Positions 1 to 12,723 are shown, numbered from the stretch's first letter. The stretch is DNA of 64,000 nucleotides from Nicotiana tabacum (GCF_000715075.1 NC_134097.1:125610997-125674996); one strand, 5' to 3'. A program made the numbers and translations. Notes: a model not told the origin generated them from the letters alone.

Positions 1-1440
1 TTACTTTAAATGACATGATTGCTAATTTTTTTTTTTAATTTCCTTTACAATGCAATACCAAGTATTTTTTTAATTGTAGTTTAGTTGTAATCGTTTGTAA
101 AAAATGAATGCTTTTTAACATAACATGTGATTTCTGGCGTACTAATTGATATTGTTTTATTCTATAAACTTTAGTGCTATTTTAATTTATTATTAATTAA
201 TGAAATTCATTATTTAATGAAATTTTCAGCCGGAAGAAAATATTTTAGTTGATTTCTTACATTAGTAATAGAAAAATGAATTACTGGAAATTGCCTAACA
301 AAAACAAAAAGAATTATGGGAAATTGGAAAGGAATAGAAGTTTATTACAATTATAAACAACTTTATACTACAATGACGCACACTCAATATTCTTTTATCA
401 TAAAAAATAACTTCAATAGTTTAAAATTCAAAGTAATAGTTTTGCCGAAAAACTTATTTTGAGTAATAGAACATTCCAAACCATTGATTATATTTTGTCC
501 AGCACATATCAAACATTCCATTGAAGATTACTGGACAAAATAGTACTGGAGGGGATCCAATCCCGGTAAAAGTATACTGGTTTTAGTTATGCTGACATAT
601 TTCTTATCCATTGTTTGGTTTGATGTATTAAAGCATTGCACAATTTCTAAAAGAATTATTTGTTACAAAAATACTCTCAAAACCAGTCCATCACTCTAAC
701 TTTTTAAAAGAAATATATGTTGAGAAATGTTTTTATATGAAAAAATTTTAAGAAAATTATTTGATTTATCTACCTATATTATAATATAGAACTGCATATT
801 TATATATAAAAAGAAAATATGCTAAGTATTTATTTATTTACTAGGGATATAATTTTACTTTTGACTACTTGGATTATTTTAAACTTTTATTAATATGAAG
901 GACAATTTTGTCTTTAACTAAGCTAATGCATGCATTAAAATCCACTGCATTATTAATACCATGGTTTTCTATGCATTAGCTATGCATAGAATAATACCAA
1001 ATAGGATGTATAACTAATGCTTGCATAACTAATGCATAAGTTAATAATATCTACCAAACAAGATATTATTAATACACAAAACTAATGCATGCATTATTTT
1101 ATCTAATGCATTCTACCAAACGACCCCTTAAAGAGATGCACCAAATAACCATCGCATCATATGATACTTTGAGCTTGGATGCACGTACATATATATATAT
1201 ATATAACAAAATTATGCATAATGTAGGGGAAAAAATATGAGTTGTCGTGCCCCATAAAACTCCCAAGATACGCCCCCATGTAAATCGTGCATCTTTTGAT
1301 ATTTCATGGTATTCATGAGTTTATTACTTTTTCCTTTTGAGAAAAACTAAAAATTCAGGTTTAATTGAAGCATAAGAGTTAAACTTTTTAATTTTTAGTC
1401 TCAACTCAAACGTTGATTTCTTAATCTTATAAAATATAAT
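1..1440. other. AT-rich intergenic flank, no gene seen
   Basis: No open reading frame of convincing length and no recognisable protein or RNA signature was found on either strand. The stretch is very AT-rich, with short TA-repeat runs near 1188-1204. The only recognisable structure is the fold-back element at about 897-1131. It ends at the TTATG that forms the left target duplication of element A. It is probably the pre-insertion intergenic DNA. Confidence 0.6.
897..1131. mobile_element. Fold-back MITE-like element
   Basis: The right end reads ACCAAACGACCCCTTAAAG and the left end begins AAGGACAATTTTGTC. Between them the motif TAATGCATGCATTA and close variants occur in both orientations, and blocks such as TATTAATACCA near the left and TTATTAATAC near the right are roughly inverted copies. 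Small Solanaceae fold-back elements with ACCAAACGACCCCTTA ends are common; the exact family and ends here are inferred by eye. No coding capacity is expected. Confidence 0.5.
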
Positions 1441-2159
1441 TTATGTGCGATGACCCAAAAGGTCATCACTTGCTTTTAAATTGAAATCAGTATTTTCAAG
1501 GCCTTGAAAACCTCATGTAGCATCACCTCAATTTGCGTGCACAGTCGGGGCGCGTAGCCAGAAAGCTTATATGTGAAAATCTGTGAAAAATGATAAATTT
1601 TGACTGTAAAATGAGTTAATTTGAATTCGGTCAACGTTTTGGGTAAACAGACCCGGACCCGTAATTTGACGGTCCCAGAGGGTCCGTAGGAAAATATGGG
1701 ACTTGGACGTATGCCCGGAATCGAATTCCGAGGTCCCAACCCCGAGAAATAGTATTTTAAAGAAAATTATTTTCTGAAATTGTTTAATGGAATTTGATTA
1801 GAACAGGATGGTATCGGGCCCGTATTTTGGTTCCGGCGTACGGTACAGGTCTTATATATGATTTAAGATGATTATGTGGAATTTGGTGAAAAACGGATGT
1901 CATTTGACGTGATTCGGACCTAAATTGCAAAAATTTATGTTTTAAGAAGTTTGAGGAAGTTCTTTGGTTTTGAGGTTTAATTCGTTGTTATTGAGGTTAT
2001 TTTGGCGATTTGATCGCACGGATAAGTTCGTATGATATTGTTGCATTAGTACGTATGTTTGGTTAGGACCCCCGAGGGCTCGGGTGTGTTTCGGATGTGT
2101 TTCGGAAGGCTTTGGACTTATGAAAAGTTGCATGTTTTTGCTGTTCAATGCCCAGGGAT

Positions 2160-2440
2160 TTTGTTCTTCGCGTTCGTGTGGGTCCACTCGCAAACGCATA
2201 GGGAAATTTTTCCAGGAGCCAAACTTCTTCTTTGCGAACGCGAAGCTGGAGTCGCGACGTGAGGCTAAGGAGGGATACCCTTCGCGAACGCGATGGCTAG
2301 TGAGCCTGGGCAGGGGGAGAGGCATTTTACCTACGCGAACGCGACCCATTGGACGCGAACGCGAGGCTCGAGGAGTTTCTTCTCCGCGAATGCGAGCAGG
2401 CTTCCGCGAACGCGAAGGCTTATCAGGCCTAACCCATCGT
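2160..2440 (+). repeat. CG-rich palindrome cluster in element A 5' LTR
   Basis: About eight near-copies of TTCGCGAACGCGA (stem TCGCG, loop AA, stem CGCGA) at irregular spacing. Strikingly GC- and CpG-rich compared with the AT-rich LTR around it. The same cluster is in the 3' LTR at about 10335-10640. Two ORFs pass through it but their translations are only the repeat read as Arg/Glu-rich peptide. Confidence 0.8.
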
Positions 2441-3324
2441 GCACGCGTTGAGTTTATGTGACGCGATGAGTAATTTCGCCCAGTTATTTTAAACGGCCAG
2501 AACAGTAGCCATTACGGGATTTACACCAAAGCTCATAACTTCTTCATCTTAACTCCAAATTAGTCAATTTTTTAAAGGGGATTCCACCACCAATTCATAG
2601 GTATGTAATCTTAGACTCATTTTCTTCAATTTCCATTAACACCCTTTAGATTTCTAGGCTTAAATCATATAATTAAGGGTAGAAAATTAGGTATTTGGGT
2701 AGAGTTAGGGCTTTTTGATTTTTTGTGATTTACACCTCGTTTTGGGATCGGATTTGAAAATAAATTATATATTCGGGCTCGTGGGTGAATGGGTGATCGG
2801 GTTTTGGTCCGAACCTCGTGTTTTGACCAAGCGGGCCTAGGGTCAATTTTTGACTTTTTAGGAAGAATGATTAGCAAGCTATAATTAAGCATTGGAATTG
2901 AATTGTTTAGCGTTTCTTGATGTTATGAAGTCGATTATGTATAGATACAATTGATTTGGAGCCGAATTCGAAAGGAAAGGCGGTGTTTGAGGCTTGAGTT
3001 GGCCGTGGAAGTTCGAGGTAAGTGTTTGGTCTAACCTTAGCTTGAGAGATTAGGAGTCGAGTCCTATTTGCTATGTGATAATTGTTGAGTACGACGTATA
3101 GGCATGGTGACGAGTATCTATACGTTGGTTTCAAGCATGTCCGCGAGTCTTATATTGTGATTTTCATGACTTCGTTGTATTATCCATGCTTTAGAGTTGA
3201 TTTCTATTTGTTGTGAGAAGTTTGTGGAAGGAATTGTGACCTTTGAACATCGAGGAGCATTGGCTCAAGTGGTAAAGTGAGTTGTGAAGTAAAAGTGAAT
3301 AAGAGAAAGAAGTTACTAATTGTT

Positions 3325-3725
3325 CCCTTGCCGGGATTTTTGTTGCTTTATTGGTTATCTCCCTTGCTGGGATGTCGATATTATTGATGTTGCTCCCTTA
3401 CCGGGACTTAATTGGTAGATTGTTGTTCCCTTACCGGGATTCCTATTATAATCTTGCTTATTCCCTTTCCCCATTGTTTGTGATTGTTGTTTGGGTGAGG
3501 AAGAGTGTTAAATAACGAAGGGTGATGTCGTGTACGATTGTGAGGAAAGAAAGTAAAGTACGAAGGGTGATACCGTGACACACGATGTACCATTCCGTGC
3601 CGATTTTATTGATTATATGGTGAAGAAAGACAGTAAAAGCATGAAGGGTGATGTCGTGCACACTTTTATTATATAATTGCTTTGGTGAGGACGAGAGTAA
3701 AAGCACGAAGGGTGATGCCGTGCAT
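3325..3725 (+). repeat. Arrays of short hairpin repeats in element A 5' LTR
   Basis: Two arrays in series. At 3330-3445 the unit TCCCTTGCCGGGA (arms TCCC/GGGA) recurs four times with variants. At about 3515-3725 the unit is GCACG, then 11 nt AAGGGTGATGC, then CGTGC, repeated about four times with spacers of 40-70 bp. Both units fold back on themselves. The matching arrays in the 3' LTR are at about 11555-12002. Confidence 0.75.
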
Positions 3726-4441
3726 TTGTGGATATCTGATTCTTTGTTGATATCCGAGTTATGCTATTCTTTCATTACTTGATTTCTTTCTATTCGGAAT
3801 TGTTATCTCCCCCACAGCATGCTCCCCCTCCCATATTGACTGGTTATTTTTGTATTTCTTTTCCACTGTATAATTTGAACTGCACAGGTTTATTTGGTAG
3901 TCTGGTCCTAGCCTCGTAACTATTTCGCCGAGGTCAGGCTAGGCACTTACTATCACATGGGGTTGGTTGTGCTGATACTACATGCTGCACTATGTGCAGA
4001 TTCCGGAGCAGCTTTTGGATCATAGTGTGGAGGCTACCTTCAGTCCAAGTGGAGATCTAAGGTAGACCTGCAGGCGTCCGCAGGCCCTGGCGTCTCCCTC
4101 TATCCCTACTTTCCTGTTTCATTTTCCTTACATTCAGAAACATTGTATTATTATTTCTTCAGACTTTGTATGTAGTAAATCTTAGACCATCTGTGATACT
4201 GTGACATCAGGTTTTGGGTGGTTAAGACTTAAGTATTTGTAATAGATGTAGATTTCAGACATTTAATTGTTATCTTCCACTTAATTATTTAAAGTTCCGC
4301 TGTTTTCATGTTATCGATCTATATTTGTTAAAAAGAAGTAATTTGATAATGAAGTAAGTATTTAAGGATTGACTTTCATAGCTCTCATTAGTAGGCGCCA
4401 TCACGAATCCCGAGAGGTGTGAAATTCAGGTCGTGACAAGT

Positions 4442-4459
4442 TGATATCAGAGCTCTAGG
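4442..4459 (+). other. Element A primer-binding site (initiator Met tRNA type)
   Basis: TGATATCAGAGCTCTAGG lies three bases after the LTR end. It is one base from TGGTATCAGAGC, the complement of the 3' end of plant initiator methionine tRNA, where minus-strand synthesis is primed. Elements C, D and G carry related sites. Confidence 0.85.
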
Positions 4460-4633
4460 TCATGGGTCTCATAGTTCACAGACAAGCTTAGTAGAATCTG
4501 AGGGAACAGTATGGAGACGTCTGTATTTATCCCCTAGAGGCTACAAAGTTAGGAAAATCTTCACATTTATTCTTTCCTGTCGTGCGGTTTGGTTTCTCAA
4601 TGGTAATTGAATTTCTACTCTGTTCTTTCGCAA

Positions 4634-6115
4634 ATGGCGAGAACACGCGCTTCCTCATCCACTGATCAGCAGCCCGAGCCCCCAGCAGTAGCTCCCACAA
4701 GGGGTAGAGGGAGAGGACGAGGCCGTGCAAGAGGCCGAGGTAGGGGTAGTGCTTAGCCCCGAGCAGCAGCACCAGCGGCGGAGCCTCAGGTTGACTTTGA
4801 TGATGAGGTTCTGGCCCCAGCAGTTCTGGTGGCTCAACTCAGGTCTCAGAGGGGTTTATTGCTACCCCAGTTCTTCAGGATGCTCTGGTCCGTCTGGTGG
4901 GCCTCATGGAGAGTGTCACCCGAGCAGGCTTGCTTCCTGTAGCACCAACTGTCTCTCAGGCTGGAGAAGGGGCCCAGACTCCTGCTACTTGCACTCTAGA
5001 CCAGGTAGCTCCCCAGATTCAAACTCCAGCAGTTCAGCCAGTTGGAGTAGTTCAGCCGGGTATGGTAGCTCAAACCGGTGATGGAGTAGCTGTCTGCCGA
5101 TGCTTTGTGGAGGCTGGATCGGTTCACCAAGCTCTTCACTACTACTTTCAGCGGTGCATCTACTGAGGATCCCCAGGATTATCTAGACAGCTGCTATGAG
5201 GTTCTCAGGAACATGGGAATAGTTGAGACCAATGGGGTCGATTTTGCTACATTTCACTTGTCTGGATCCGCCAACACTTGGTGGAGAGATTATTGCTTGG
5301 CTAGACCAGACGGATCGTCAGCCTTGACTTGGGAGCAGTTTGCATAGCTATTTCTGGAGAAGTTTCTCCCTATTACTCAGAGAGAGGCCTATCGAAGGCA
5401 GTTTAAACGTCTCCAGCAGAGTTCTATGACTGTTACCCAGTATCTAACTAGATTTATCGACTTAGCTCGTCATGCTCTTGTCATACTTCCTACCGAGAGA
5501 GAGTGGGTAAGGAGGTTTATTGACGGTCTTATTCAACTGATTCGTCTTCAGATGGCTAGGGAGGTTGGGAGTGAGATTACTTTTCAGGAGGCAACCAATG
5601 TGGCCAGGAGAGTGGAGATGCTTCTGTCATAGGGAGGTGGTCATGGGTCAGACAAGAGGCCCCGTCATTCAGGCCTATTCAGTGGTACCTCGTTTGGAGG
5701 TAGGGATTCATATGGTAGAGGCCATCCTCCTAGGCCTTTCCAGTCAGCACTTCAGGTTTCTCACGGTACTATTGGTGGCCGTGGTCCTCAGATGCAATAT
5801 TCTGATTAGTAGTCCTACAGTGCACAACCTGCTCCTATCAGTGCACTGCCACTTCAGAGTTTTCGGGGTGGTCATTCAGGTCGTCATGGCCAGCAGTCTC
5901 AATAGTCGAGGGCTTGTTACACTTGTGGTGATGTGGGTCACATTGCTAGGTTTTTCCCTCGAGCACCGAGTAGCTCTCAGCATCAGGGTTTTGGTGGCGT
6001 GGTTCAGGCACCAGGTGTTCCACAGCCCGCCTAGCCAGCTAGAGGTGCTAAAGGTGGAGGTACTAGAGGTGGAGGCCAGCCAACTACAGGCCGTCCCAAA
6101 GAAGTAGTCCAAGGT
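4634..6115 (+). pseudogene. Element A gag pseudogene
   Basis: The nucleocapsid/capsid precursor of a Tekay-type element. The start is the ATG at 4634, opening MARTRASSST, followed by a basic Arg/Gly-rich stretch. Capsid-like sequence covers about 5140-5630 and includes ALTWEQFA and TQYLTRFIDLARHA. The CCHC zinc knuckle lies at 5915-5956 as CYTCGDVGHIARFF, so the last Cys is Phe (TTC for TGC) and zinc binding should fail. Stops at 4754 (TAG), 5345 (TAG) and 5630 (TAG) plus frame changes break the frame; most stops sit where relatives have CAG. The family is sure; no product is expected. Confidence 0.85.
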
Positions 6116-6119
6116 GGTG

Positions 6120-8095
6120 GGGCCCAACCCCGATGTTATGCTCTTCCAGCCAGGCCCGATGCTGAGGCTTCAGATGCGGTTATCATAGGTACTATTCTGG
6201 TTTGTGATAGAGATGCTTCAGTGTTATTTAATCCAGGGTCTACATACTCGTATAAGTCATCTTATTTTGCACTGTATCTAGTCATGCCTAGTGATTCATT
6301 GAGTGTTCCTGTTTATGTATCTACACCGGTGGGTAGTTCTATTATGGTAGATCGAGTCCATTGCTCTTGTGTAGTTGTGATTGGGGGTCTTGAGACTCGA
6401 GTAGATTTGTTTCTTTTGGACATGGTCAATTTCGATGTTATATTGGGGATGGATTGGTTATCACCTTACCACGCTATCTTGGACTGTCATGCCAAAACTG
6501 TGACCTTAGCCTTACTGGGTCTGCCTCGTTTAAAGTGGAGAGGGACTCCTAGTCATTCCACCCGTAGCATTATCTCTTATGTGAAGGCTCGACATATGGT
6601 CGAGAAGGGCTGTTTGTCCTATTTGGCATATGTTCGTGATTCTAGCACTGAGGTTCCTTCTATTGATTCTATGTCCGTTGTTCATGAGTTTCCTGAGGTT
6701 TTCCCTTTAGACCTATCGGGTATGCCACCCGACAGGGATATTGACTTTTGCATTGATGTGGCTCCGGGCACTCAGCCCATCCCGCTGTATCGTATGGCCC
6801 CACCGGAGTTGAAAGAGTTGAAGGAGCAGTTGCAAGACTTGCTTGAGAAGGGTTTCATTAAACCCAGTGTTTCGCCTTGGGGTGCGTCGGTGTTGTTTGT
6901 TAAGAAGAAGGATGGGTCAATGAGAATGTGTATTGATTACCGGTAGTTGAACAAGGTTACAATCAAGAATAAGTATCCATTGTTGAAGATTGATGATTTG
7001 TTTGATCAGCTTTAGTGTGCCAAGGTATTTTCGAAGATTGACTTGAGATCTGGCTACCATTAGTTGAGGATTAGGGCATCCGACGTCCCTAAAATAGCTT
7101 TCCGCACTTGGTACGGGCATTATGAGTTCTTGGTTATGTTATTCGGGTTGACAAATGCCCTAGCAGCTTTTATGGACTTGATGAACCGAGTGTTCAGGCC
7201 TTATTTGGACTCGTTCGTGATAGTCTTCATTGATGACATCTTGATATATTCCTGCAGCCAGGAGGAGCACGAGCAACATCTCAGGGTGGTTCTTCAGACT
7301 CTGAGGGATAGTCAGTTATATGCTATGTTCTCGAAGTGTGAGTTCTGATTGAGTTTAGTTGCATTTATGGGTCATCTTGTATGAACGGAGGGTATTCAGG
7401 TTGATCCGAAGAAGATTGAGGCAGTCAAGAACTGGCCTAGACCAGCATCAACTACAAAGATTCGGAGATTCTTGGGATAGGCATGCTACTATCGTCGGTT
7501 CGTGGAGGGGTTTTCATCTATCGCAACCCCGATGGCCAGGTTGACCTAGAAGGGTGCCCAGTTCACATAGTCGGACGAGTGTGAGGCGAGCTTTCATAAG
7601 CTCAAGAGAGCTCTAACTATGGCACCAGTGTTGGTTTTGCCCACGGGTTCAGGGCCTTATATAGTTTATTGTGATGCATCTCGTATTGGACTCGGTGCAG
7701 TATTGATACAGGATGGCAAGGTCATTTCCTATGCTTCGCGGTAGTTGAAGATTCATGAGAAGAACTATCCGGTTCATGATTTAGAGTTGGCAGCCATTGT
7801 TCACGTGTTGAAGATTTGGAGGCATTATATGTATGGCGTGGCATGCGAGGTGTTCACGGATCACAAAAGTCTTCAGTATTTGTTCAAACAAAAGGGGTTG
7901 AATTTGAGACAGGGGAGGTGGTTGGAGTTGTTGAAAGATTATGATATCACTATCTTATATCATCTGGGAAAGGCCAATGTGGTGGCCGATGCTTTGAGTA
8001 GGAAGTCAGCCAGTATAGGTAGTCTTGCTTATATTCTGGTCGTGAGAGACCGCTTGCTTTGGATGTTCAGGCTTTGGCCAATCAGTTCGTGAGGT
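6120..8095 (+). pseudogene. Element A pol, protease-RT-RNase H part (broken)
   Basis: Continuous homology to the chromovirus polyprotein. The aspartic protease reads [10 protein letters not shown] at 6224-6253; family members have Asp at the Asn (6230-6232), so the catalytic residue is lost by a single G to A change. RT runs from about 6700: [17 protein letters not shown], then FIDDILIYS with both metal-binding Asp at 7232-7237. RNase H covers about 7630-8010 ([34 protein letters not shown]). Stops include TAG 6944, TAG near 7013 and 7061, TGA 7346 (Trp codon changed) and TAG 7742, and there is a frame break after 7350. RT motifs remain readable but no full-length enzyme can form. Confidence 0.88.
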
Positions 8096-8199
8096 TGGAT
8101 GTTTCTGAGCCCAACCGTGCATTAGCTAGCACAGTCGCTCGTTCTTCATTATTGGAGCTTATCCGAGATTGGTAGCATGATGATCCCCATTTGTGTGTC

Positions 8200-9623
8200 C
8201 TTAGGGACACGGTGCAGCGCGGAGGTGCCAAGCAGGTTACCTAAGATGATGATGAAGTTTTGAGATTGTAGGGTCGAGTTTGTGTGCCAAATATGGATGG
8301 GCTTTGGGAGTTTATGTTAGAGGAGGCCCATAGCTCCCGGTACTCTATTCATCCGGGCGCCGCAAAAATGTATCAGGATTTACGGCAACATTATTGGTGG
8401 CGGAGAATGAAGAAGGATATCGTTGCATATGTGGCTCGGTGTTTGAATTGTCAGCAGGTTAAGTATGAGCATCAGAGTCCCGGTGGTTCATTTCAGAGGA
8501 TTGAGCTTCTCGAGTGGAAGTGGAAGCGGATCACTATGGACTTCGTTGTTGGACTCCGACGGACTCAGAGGAAGTTCGACGCAATATGGGTCATTGTTTA
8601 TAGGCTGACCAAGTCAGCGCATTTCATTCCTGTGGCAGTCTCCTATTCGTCCAAGAGGTTAGCTAAGATCTATATCCGGGAGATTGTTCATCTTCATGGT
8701 GTGCCTGTGTCTATCATTTCGTACCGAGGTACGCAGTTTACCTCGTGTTTCTGGAGAGCAGTTCAGCAAGAGTTGGGCACGTGAGTTGAGTTGAGAACAA
8801 CATTTCATCCTCAGATGGACGGGTAGTCCGAGCGGACTATTCAGATTTTGGAGGATATGCTCCGAGCTTGTGTCATTGACTTTGGAGGCTTGTGGATCAG
8901 TTTTTGCATTTAAAAGAGTTTGCCTACAACAACAGCTACTAGTCGAGTATCCAGATGGCTCTTTACGAGGCTTTATATGGTAGGCGGTGTCGGTCTCCGG
9001 TTGGATGGTTTGAGTTGGGAGAGGCTCGACTGTAGGGTGTGGATCTGGTTCAGGAGGCCTTGGACAAGGTCAGGATTATTCAGGATAGGCTTCATACAAT
9101 TCAGTCCAGGCAAAAGAGTAATGTCGACCGCAAGGTTCGACATTTGGCTTTCATGGTCGGTGAGCGGGTATTGCTCTGAGTGTCACCTATGAAGGGCGTG
9201 AAGAGATTTGGGAAGAAGGGCAAGCTTAGCCCTAGGTTCATTGGTCCGTTTAAGATTCTTGATCAAGTGGAAGAGGTGTCTTATAGACTTGCATTGCCGC
9301 GGAGCTTATCAGCCGTTCATCCAGTGTTTCATGTGTCCATGCTTCGAAAATATCACGGCGATCCATCCCACGTATTAGATTTCAGCACTGTCCAGTTGGA
9401 CAAGGACTTGTCTTATGAGGAGGAGTCGGTGGCTATTCTAGACCAGCAGGTTCGTCAGTTGAGGTAGAAGAGTTTTCCTTCTGTTCGTGTTCAGTGGAGA
9501 GGTCAGCCTCCTAAGGCAGCGATCTGGGAGTCCGAGTCCGATATGCGGAGCCGTTATCACCATCTTTTCCCCGACTCAGGTACTTCCTTCTTCTATCTGT
9601 TCGAGGACGAATGGTTGTTTTAG
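8200..9623 (+). pseudogene. Element A pol, integrase and chromodomain part (broken)
   Basis: The integrase zinc-binding HHCC domain is visible at about 8325-8460 (HSSRYSIHPG, CLNCQQVK). The catalytic core follows with the first Asp in MDFVVGL. The second is changed: ISYRGTQF has Tyr where the family has Asp (about 8722). The Glu region SERTIQ near 8828 is kept behind a TAG stop. The C-terminal part 9180-9560 ([21 protein letters not shown]) leads into a chromodomain-like tail, interrupted by TAG at 9465, and the frame ends at 9621-9623. Chromodomain tails are thought to steer insertion into heterochromatin. Confidence 0.85.
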
Positions 9624-9633
9624 AGGTGGAGGA
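9623..9633 (+). other. Element A polypurine tract
   Basis: GAGGTGGAGGA abuts the 3' LTR start TGTAACC. This is where plus-strand DNA synthesis is primed in LTR elements. It overlaps the last base of the pol stop codon. A near-identical AAGTGGTGGAGGA tract is used by elements C and C3. Confidence 0.85.
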
Positions 9634-12600
9634 TGTAACCTGCTTTTAAGTTGAAATCTATGTTTCCGATGCCTTAGAAACCTCATGTCGCATCACCTCG
9701 ATTTGCGTGCGCAGTCCGGGCACGTAGCGGGAAAGCTTATATGTGAAAATCTGTGAAAAATAATAAATTTTGACTGTATAATAATTTATTTGACTTCGGT
9801 CAACGTTTGGGGTAAACGGACCCAGACCCGTAATTTGACGGTCCCGGATGGTCCGTAGGAAAATATGGGACTTGGGCGTATGCCCGGAATCGAATTCCGA
9901 GGTCCCAAGCCTGAGAAATGAATTTTTAAAGAAAATTATTTTCTGAAATTGTTTAAAGGAATTTGAAATGAAATTTGATTAGAACATGATGGTATCGGGC
10001 CCGTGTTTTGGTTTCGGCGCCCGGTACAAGTCTTATATATGATTTAAGATTATTCTATGGAATTTGGTGAAAAACGGATGTCATTTGATGTGATTCGGAT
10101 CTAAATTGCAAAAAATTATATTTTAAGAAGTTTGAGGAAGTTCTTTGGTTTTGAGGTTTAATTCGTTGTTATTGAGGTTATTTTGGCGATTTGATCGCAC
10201 GGATAAGTTCGTATGATGTTGTTGAGTTAGTACGTATGTTTGGTTAGGAGTCCCGAGGGCTCGGGTGTGTTTCGGAAGGCTTTGGACTTATGAAAAGTTG
10301 CAGGTTTTTGTTGTTAGGTGCCCAGAGATTTTGTTCTTCGCGTTCGCGTGGGTCCACTCACGAATGCATAAGGCAAATTTCCCAGGAGCCAAACTTCTTC
10401 TTCATGAACGCGAAGCTAGAGTCGCAAACGCGAGGCTAAGGAGGGATACCCTTCGCGAACGCGACACAGCTCACGCGAACGCGATGGCTAGTGAGCCTGG
10501 GCAGGGGGAGGGGCATTTTACCTACGCAAACGCGAGGCTCGAGGAGTTTCTTCTCCGCGAACGCAAGCCGGCTTTCGTGAACGCGAAGTCTTATCAGGCC
10601 TAACCCATAACGAATGCGTTGAGTTTATTGCGAATGCGATGAGTAATTTCTCCCAGTTATTTTAAAAGACCAGAACAATAGCCATTACAGGATTTACACC
10701 AAAACTCATAACTTCTTCATCTTAACTCCATATTAGGCGATTTTTGAAAGGAGATTCCACCACCAATTCGTAGGTATGTAATCTTAGACTCATTTTCTTC
10801 AATTTTCATTAACACCCATTAGATTTCTAGGCTTAAATCATGTAATTAAGGGTAGAAAATTAGGTATTTGGGTAGAGTTAGGGCTTTTTGATTATTTGTG
10901 ATTTAGACTCCGTTTTGGGGTCGGATTTGAAAACAAATTATATATTCGGGCTCGTGGGTGAATGTGTGTTCGGGTTTTGGTCCGAACCTCGTATTTTGAC
11001 CAAGCATGCCCGGGGTCAGTTTTTGAATTTTGGGGAAGAATGATTAGAAAGCTATAATTAAGCATTGGAGTTGGATTGTTTAGCATTTCTTGATGTTATG
11101 AAGTCGATTATGTATAGATACAATTGATTTGGAGCCGAATTCGAAAGGAAAGGCGGTGTTTGAGGCTTGAGTTGGCCGAGTAAGTTCGAGGTAAGTGTTT
11201 GGTCTAACCTTAGCTTGAGAGATTAGGAGTCAAGTCCTATTTGCTATGTGATAATTGTTGAGTACGACATATAGGCATGGTGACGAGTATCTATACGTTG
11301 GTGTCAAGCATGTCCGTGAGTCTTATATTGTGATTTTCATGACTTCGTTGTATTATCCATGCTTTAGAGTTGATTTCTATTTGTTGTGAGAAGTTTGTAG
11401 AAGGAATTGTGACCTTTGAACATCGAGGAGTATTTGCTCAAGTTATTTTACGAATTGCGAAAGTATGTGAGTTGGTTGAACCTTTTGGAGCATTGTCTCA
11501 AGTGGTAAAGTAAGTTGTGAAGTAAAAGTGAATAAGAGAAAGAAGTCACTAAATTGTTCCCTTCCCGGGATATTGTTGCTTTATTGGTTATCTCCCTTGC
11601 CGGGATGTTGATATTATTGATGTTGCTCCTTTACTGGGATTTAATTATTTAATTATTGCTCCCTTGCCGGGATCCCTATATGATCTTGTTTATTCCCTTG
11701 CCCCTTGTTTGTGATTGTTGTTTGGGTGAGGAAGAGTGTTAAAGCACAAAGGGTGGTGCTGTGCATAGTTTGTTATTGTGAGGAAAGAGTGTAAAGCACG
11801 AAGGGTGATGTCATGCCGCACGATGTACTATTCCTTGCCGATTGGTGATGTCGTGCCGCATGATGTACTATTCCGTGCCGATTTTATTGATTATATGGTG
11901 AGGAAAGACAGTAAAAGCACGAAGGGTGATGCAGTGCACACTTTTATTATATAATTGCTTTGGTGAGGACGAGAGTAAAAGCACGAAGAGTGATGCCATG
12001 CATTTGTGGATTTTTGATTCTTTGTTGATATCCGAGTTATGTTGTTCTTTCATTACTTGATTTCTTTCTATTCAGAATTGTTATCTCCCCCACAGCTTGC
12101 TCCCCCTCCCATATTGACTGGTTATTTCTGTATTTCTTTTTCGCTCTATACATTTGAACTGCACAGGTTTATTTGATAGTCTGGTCCTAGCCTCATAACT
12201 ATTTCGCCGAGGTTAGGCTAGGTACTTACCAGCACATGGGGTCGGTTGTGCTGATACTACACGCTGCACTATGTGCAGATTCCGGATCAGCTTTTGGACC
12301 CATAGTGTGGAGGCTACCTTCAGTCCACTCGGAGATCAAAGGTAGACCTGCAAATATCCGCAGACCCTGGCGTCTCCCTCTATCCCTACTTTCCTGTTTC
12401 ATTTTCCTTACATTCAGAAAGAGTGTATTATTATTTCTTCAGACTTTGTATGTAGTAAATCATATACCGTCTGTGATACTGTGACACCAGATTTTTGGTG
12501 GTTAATACTTAAGTATTTGTAATATATGCAGATTTCAGACATTTAATTGTTATCTTCCGCTTAATTATTTAAAGTTCCACTGTTTTCATGTTATCGACTT

Positions 12601-12718
12601 ATATTTGTTAAAAAGAAGTAATTTGATAATGAAGTAAGTATTTAAGGATTGACTTGCCTAGCTCTCATTAGTAGGCGCCATCACGACTACCGAGAGGTGG
12701 GAAATCCGGATCGTGACA
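9634..12718 (+). repeat. Element A 3' LTR
   Basis: Runs from TGTAACC to GGATCGTGACA, 3085 bp, homologous to 1446-4438 with scattered substitutions and small indels. It carries the palindrome cluster at 10335-10640, hairpin arrays at 11555-12002 and the three-stem module at 12191-12278, and is followed by the TTATG duplication. Visible divergence between the two LTRs is greater than between the LTRs of element G, so A is probably the older insertion. Confidence 0.92.
12191..12278 (+). other. Conserved stem-loop module in element A 3' LTR
   Basis: Three stems in a row. First a weak one with arms CCTCA and CGAGG (12191-12212). Second CAGCACA (12230-12236) with TGTGCTG (12247-12253), seven pairs. 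Third CTGCAC (12264-12269) with GTGCAG (12273-12278), six pairs and a 3-nt loop. Homologous blocks occur in all other long LTRs of the window. The role is unknown; position about 440 bp before the LTR end would fit a transcribed R/U5 or leader structure. Confidence 0.65.
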
Positions 12719-12723
12719 TTATG

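Larger units (their letters stand above)
1446..4438 (+). repeat. Element A 5' LTR
   Basis: Begins TGCGATGACCCAAAAGG and ends GGTCGTGACA, 2993 bp. It matches 9634-12718 along its length, but the start differs: the 5' copy carries GATGACCCAAAAGGTCATC, absent from the 3' copy. It also lacks about 80 bp present in the 3' copy near 11440-11510. A CG-rich palindrome cluster lies at 2160-2440, arrays of short hairpin repeats at 3325-3725, and the conserved stem-loop module near 3912-3990. No long ORF inside is credible. Confidence 0.92.
1446..12718 (+). mobile_element. Element A: complete but decayed Ty3/gypsy chromovirus (Tekay/Del type)
   Basis: An 11.3 kb element flanked by the identical 5-bp duplication TTATG (1441-1445 and 12719-12723). 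It starts TG and ends CA and has LTRs of about 3.0 and 3.1 kb, a primer-binding site next to the 5' LTR and a purine tract next to the 3' LTR. Domain order is gag, protease, RT, RNase H, integrase, chromodomain-like tail, which defines a chromovirus; long LTRs and sequence character fit the Tekay/Del lineage. The coding region has many in-frame stops, a Phe for Cys in the zinc knuckle, Asn for the protease Asp and Tyr for the second integrase Asp, so it cannot be autonomous. It stands outside the nested cluster to its right. Confidence 0.93.

Noticed and set aside
2084..2461. 125-codon plus-strand ORF rich in Arg and Glu
   Set aside because: It is the translation of the CG palindrome cluster inside the element A LTR; no start context, no domain, and overlapping ORFs on the other strand are equally open.
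3325..3725. CRISPR-like array of repeats with spacers
   Set aside because: Repeat units are degenerate, spacers vary widely in length, and the context is a plant LTR with a sister copy in the other LTR.
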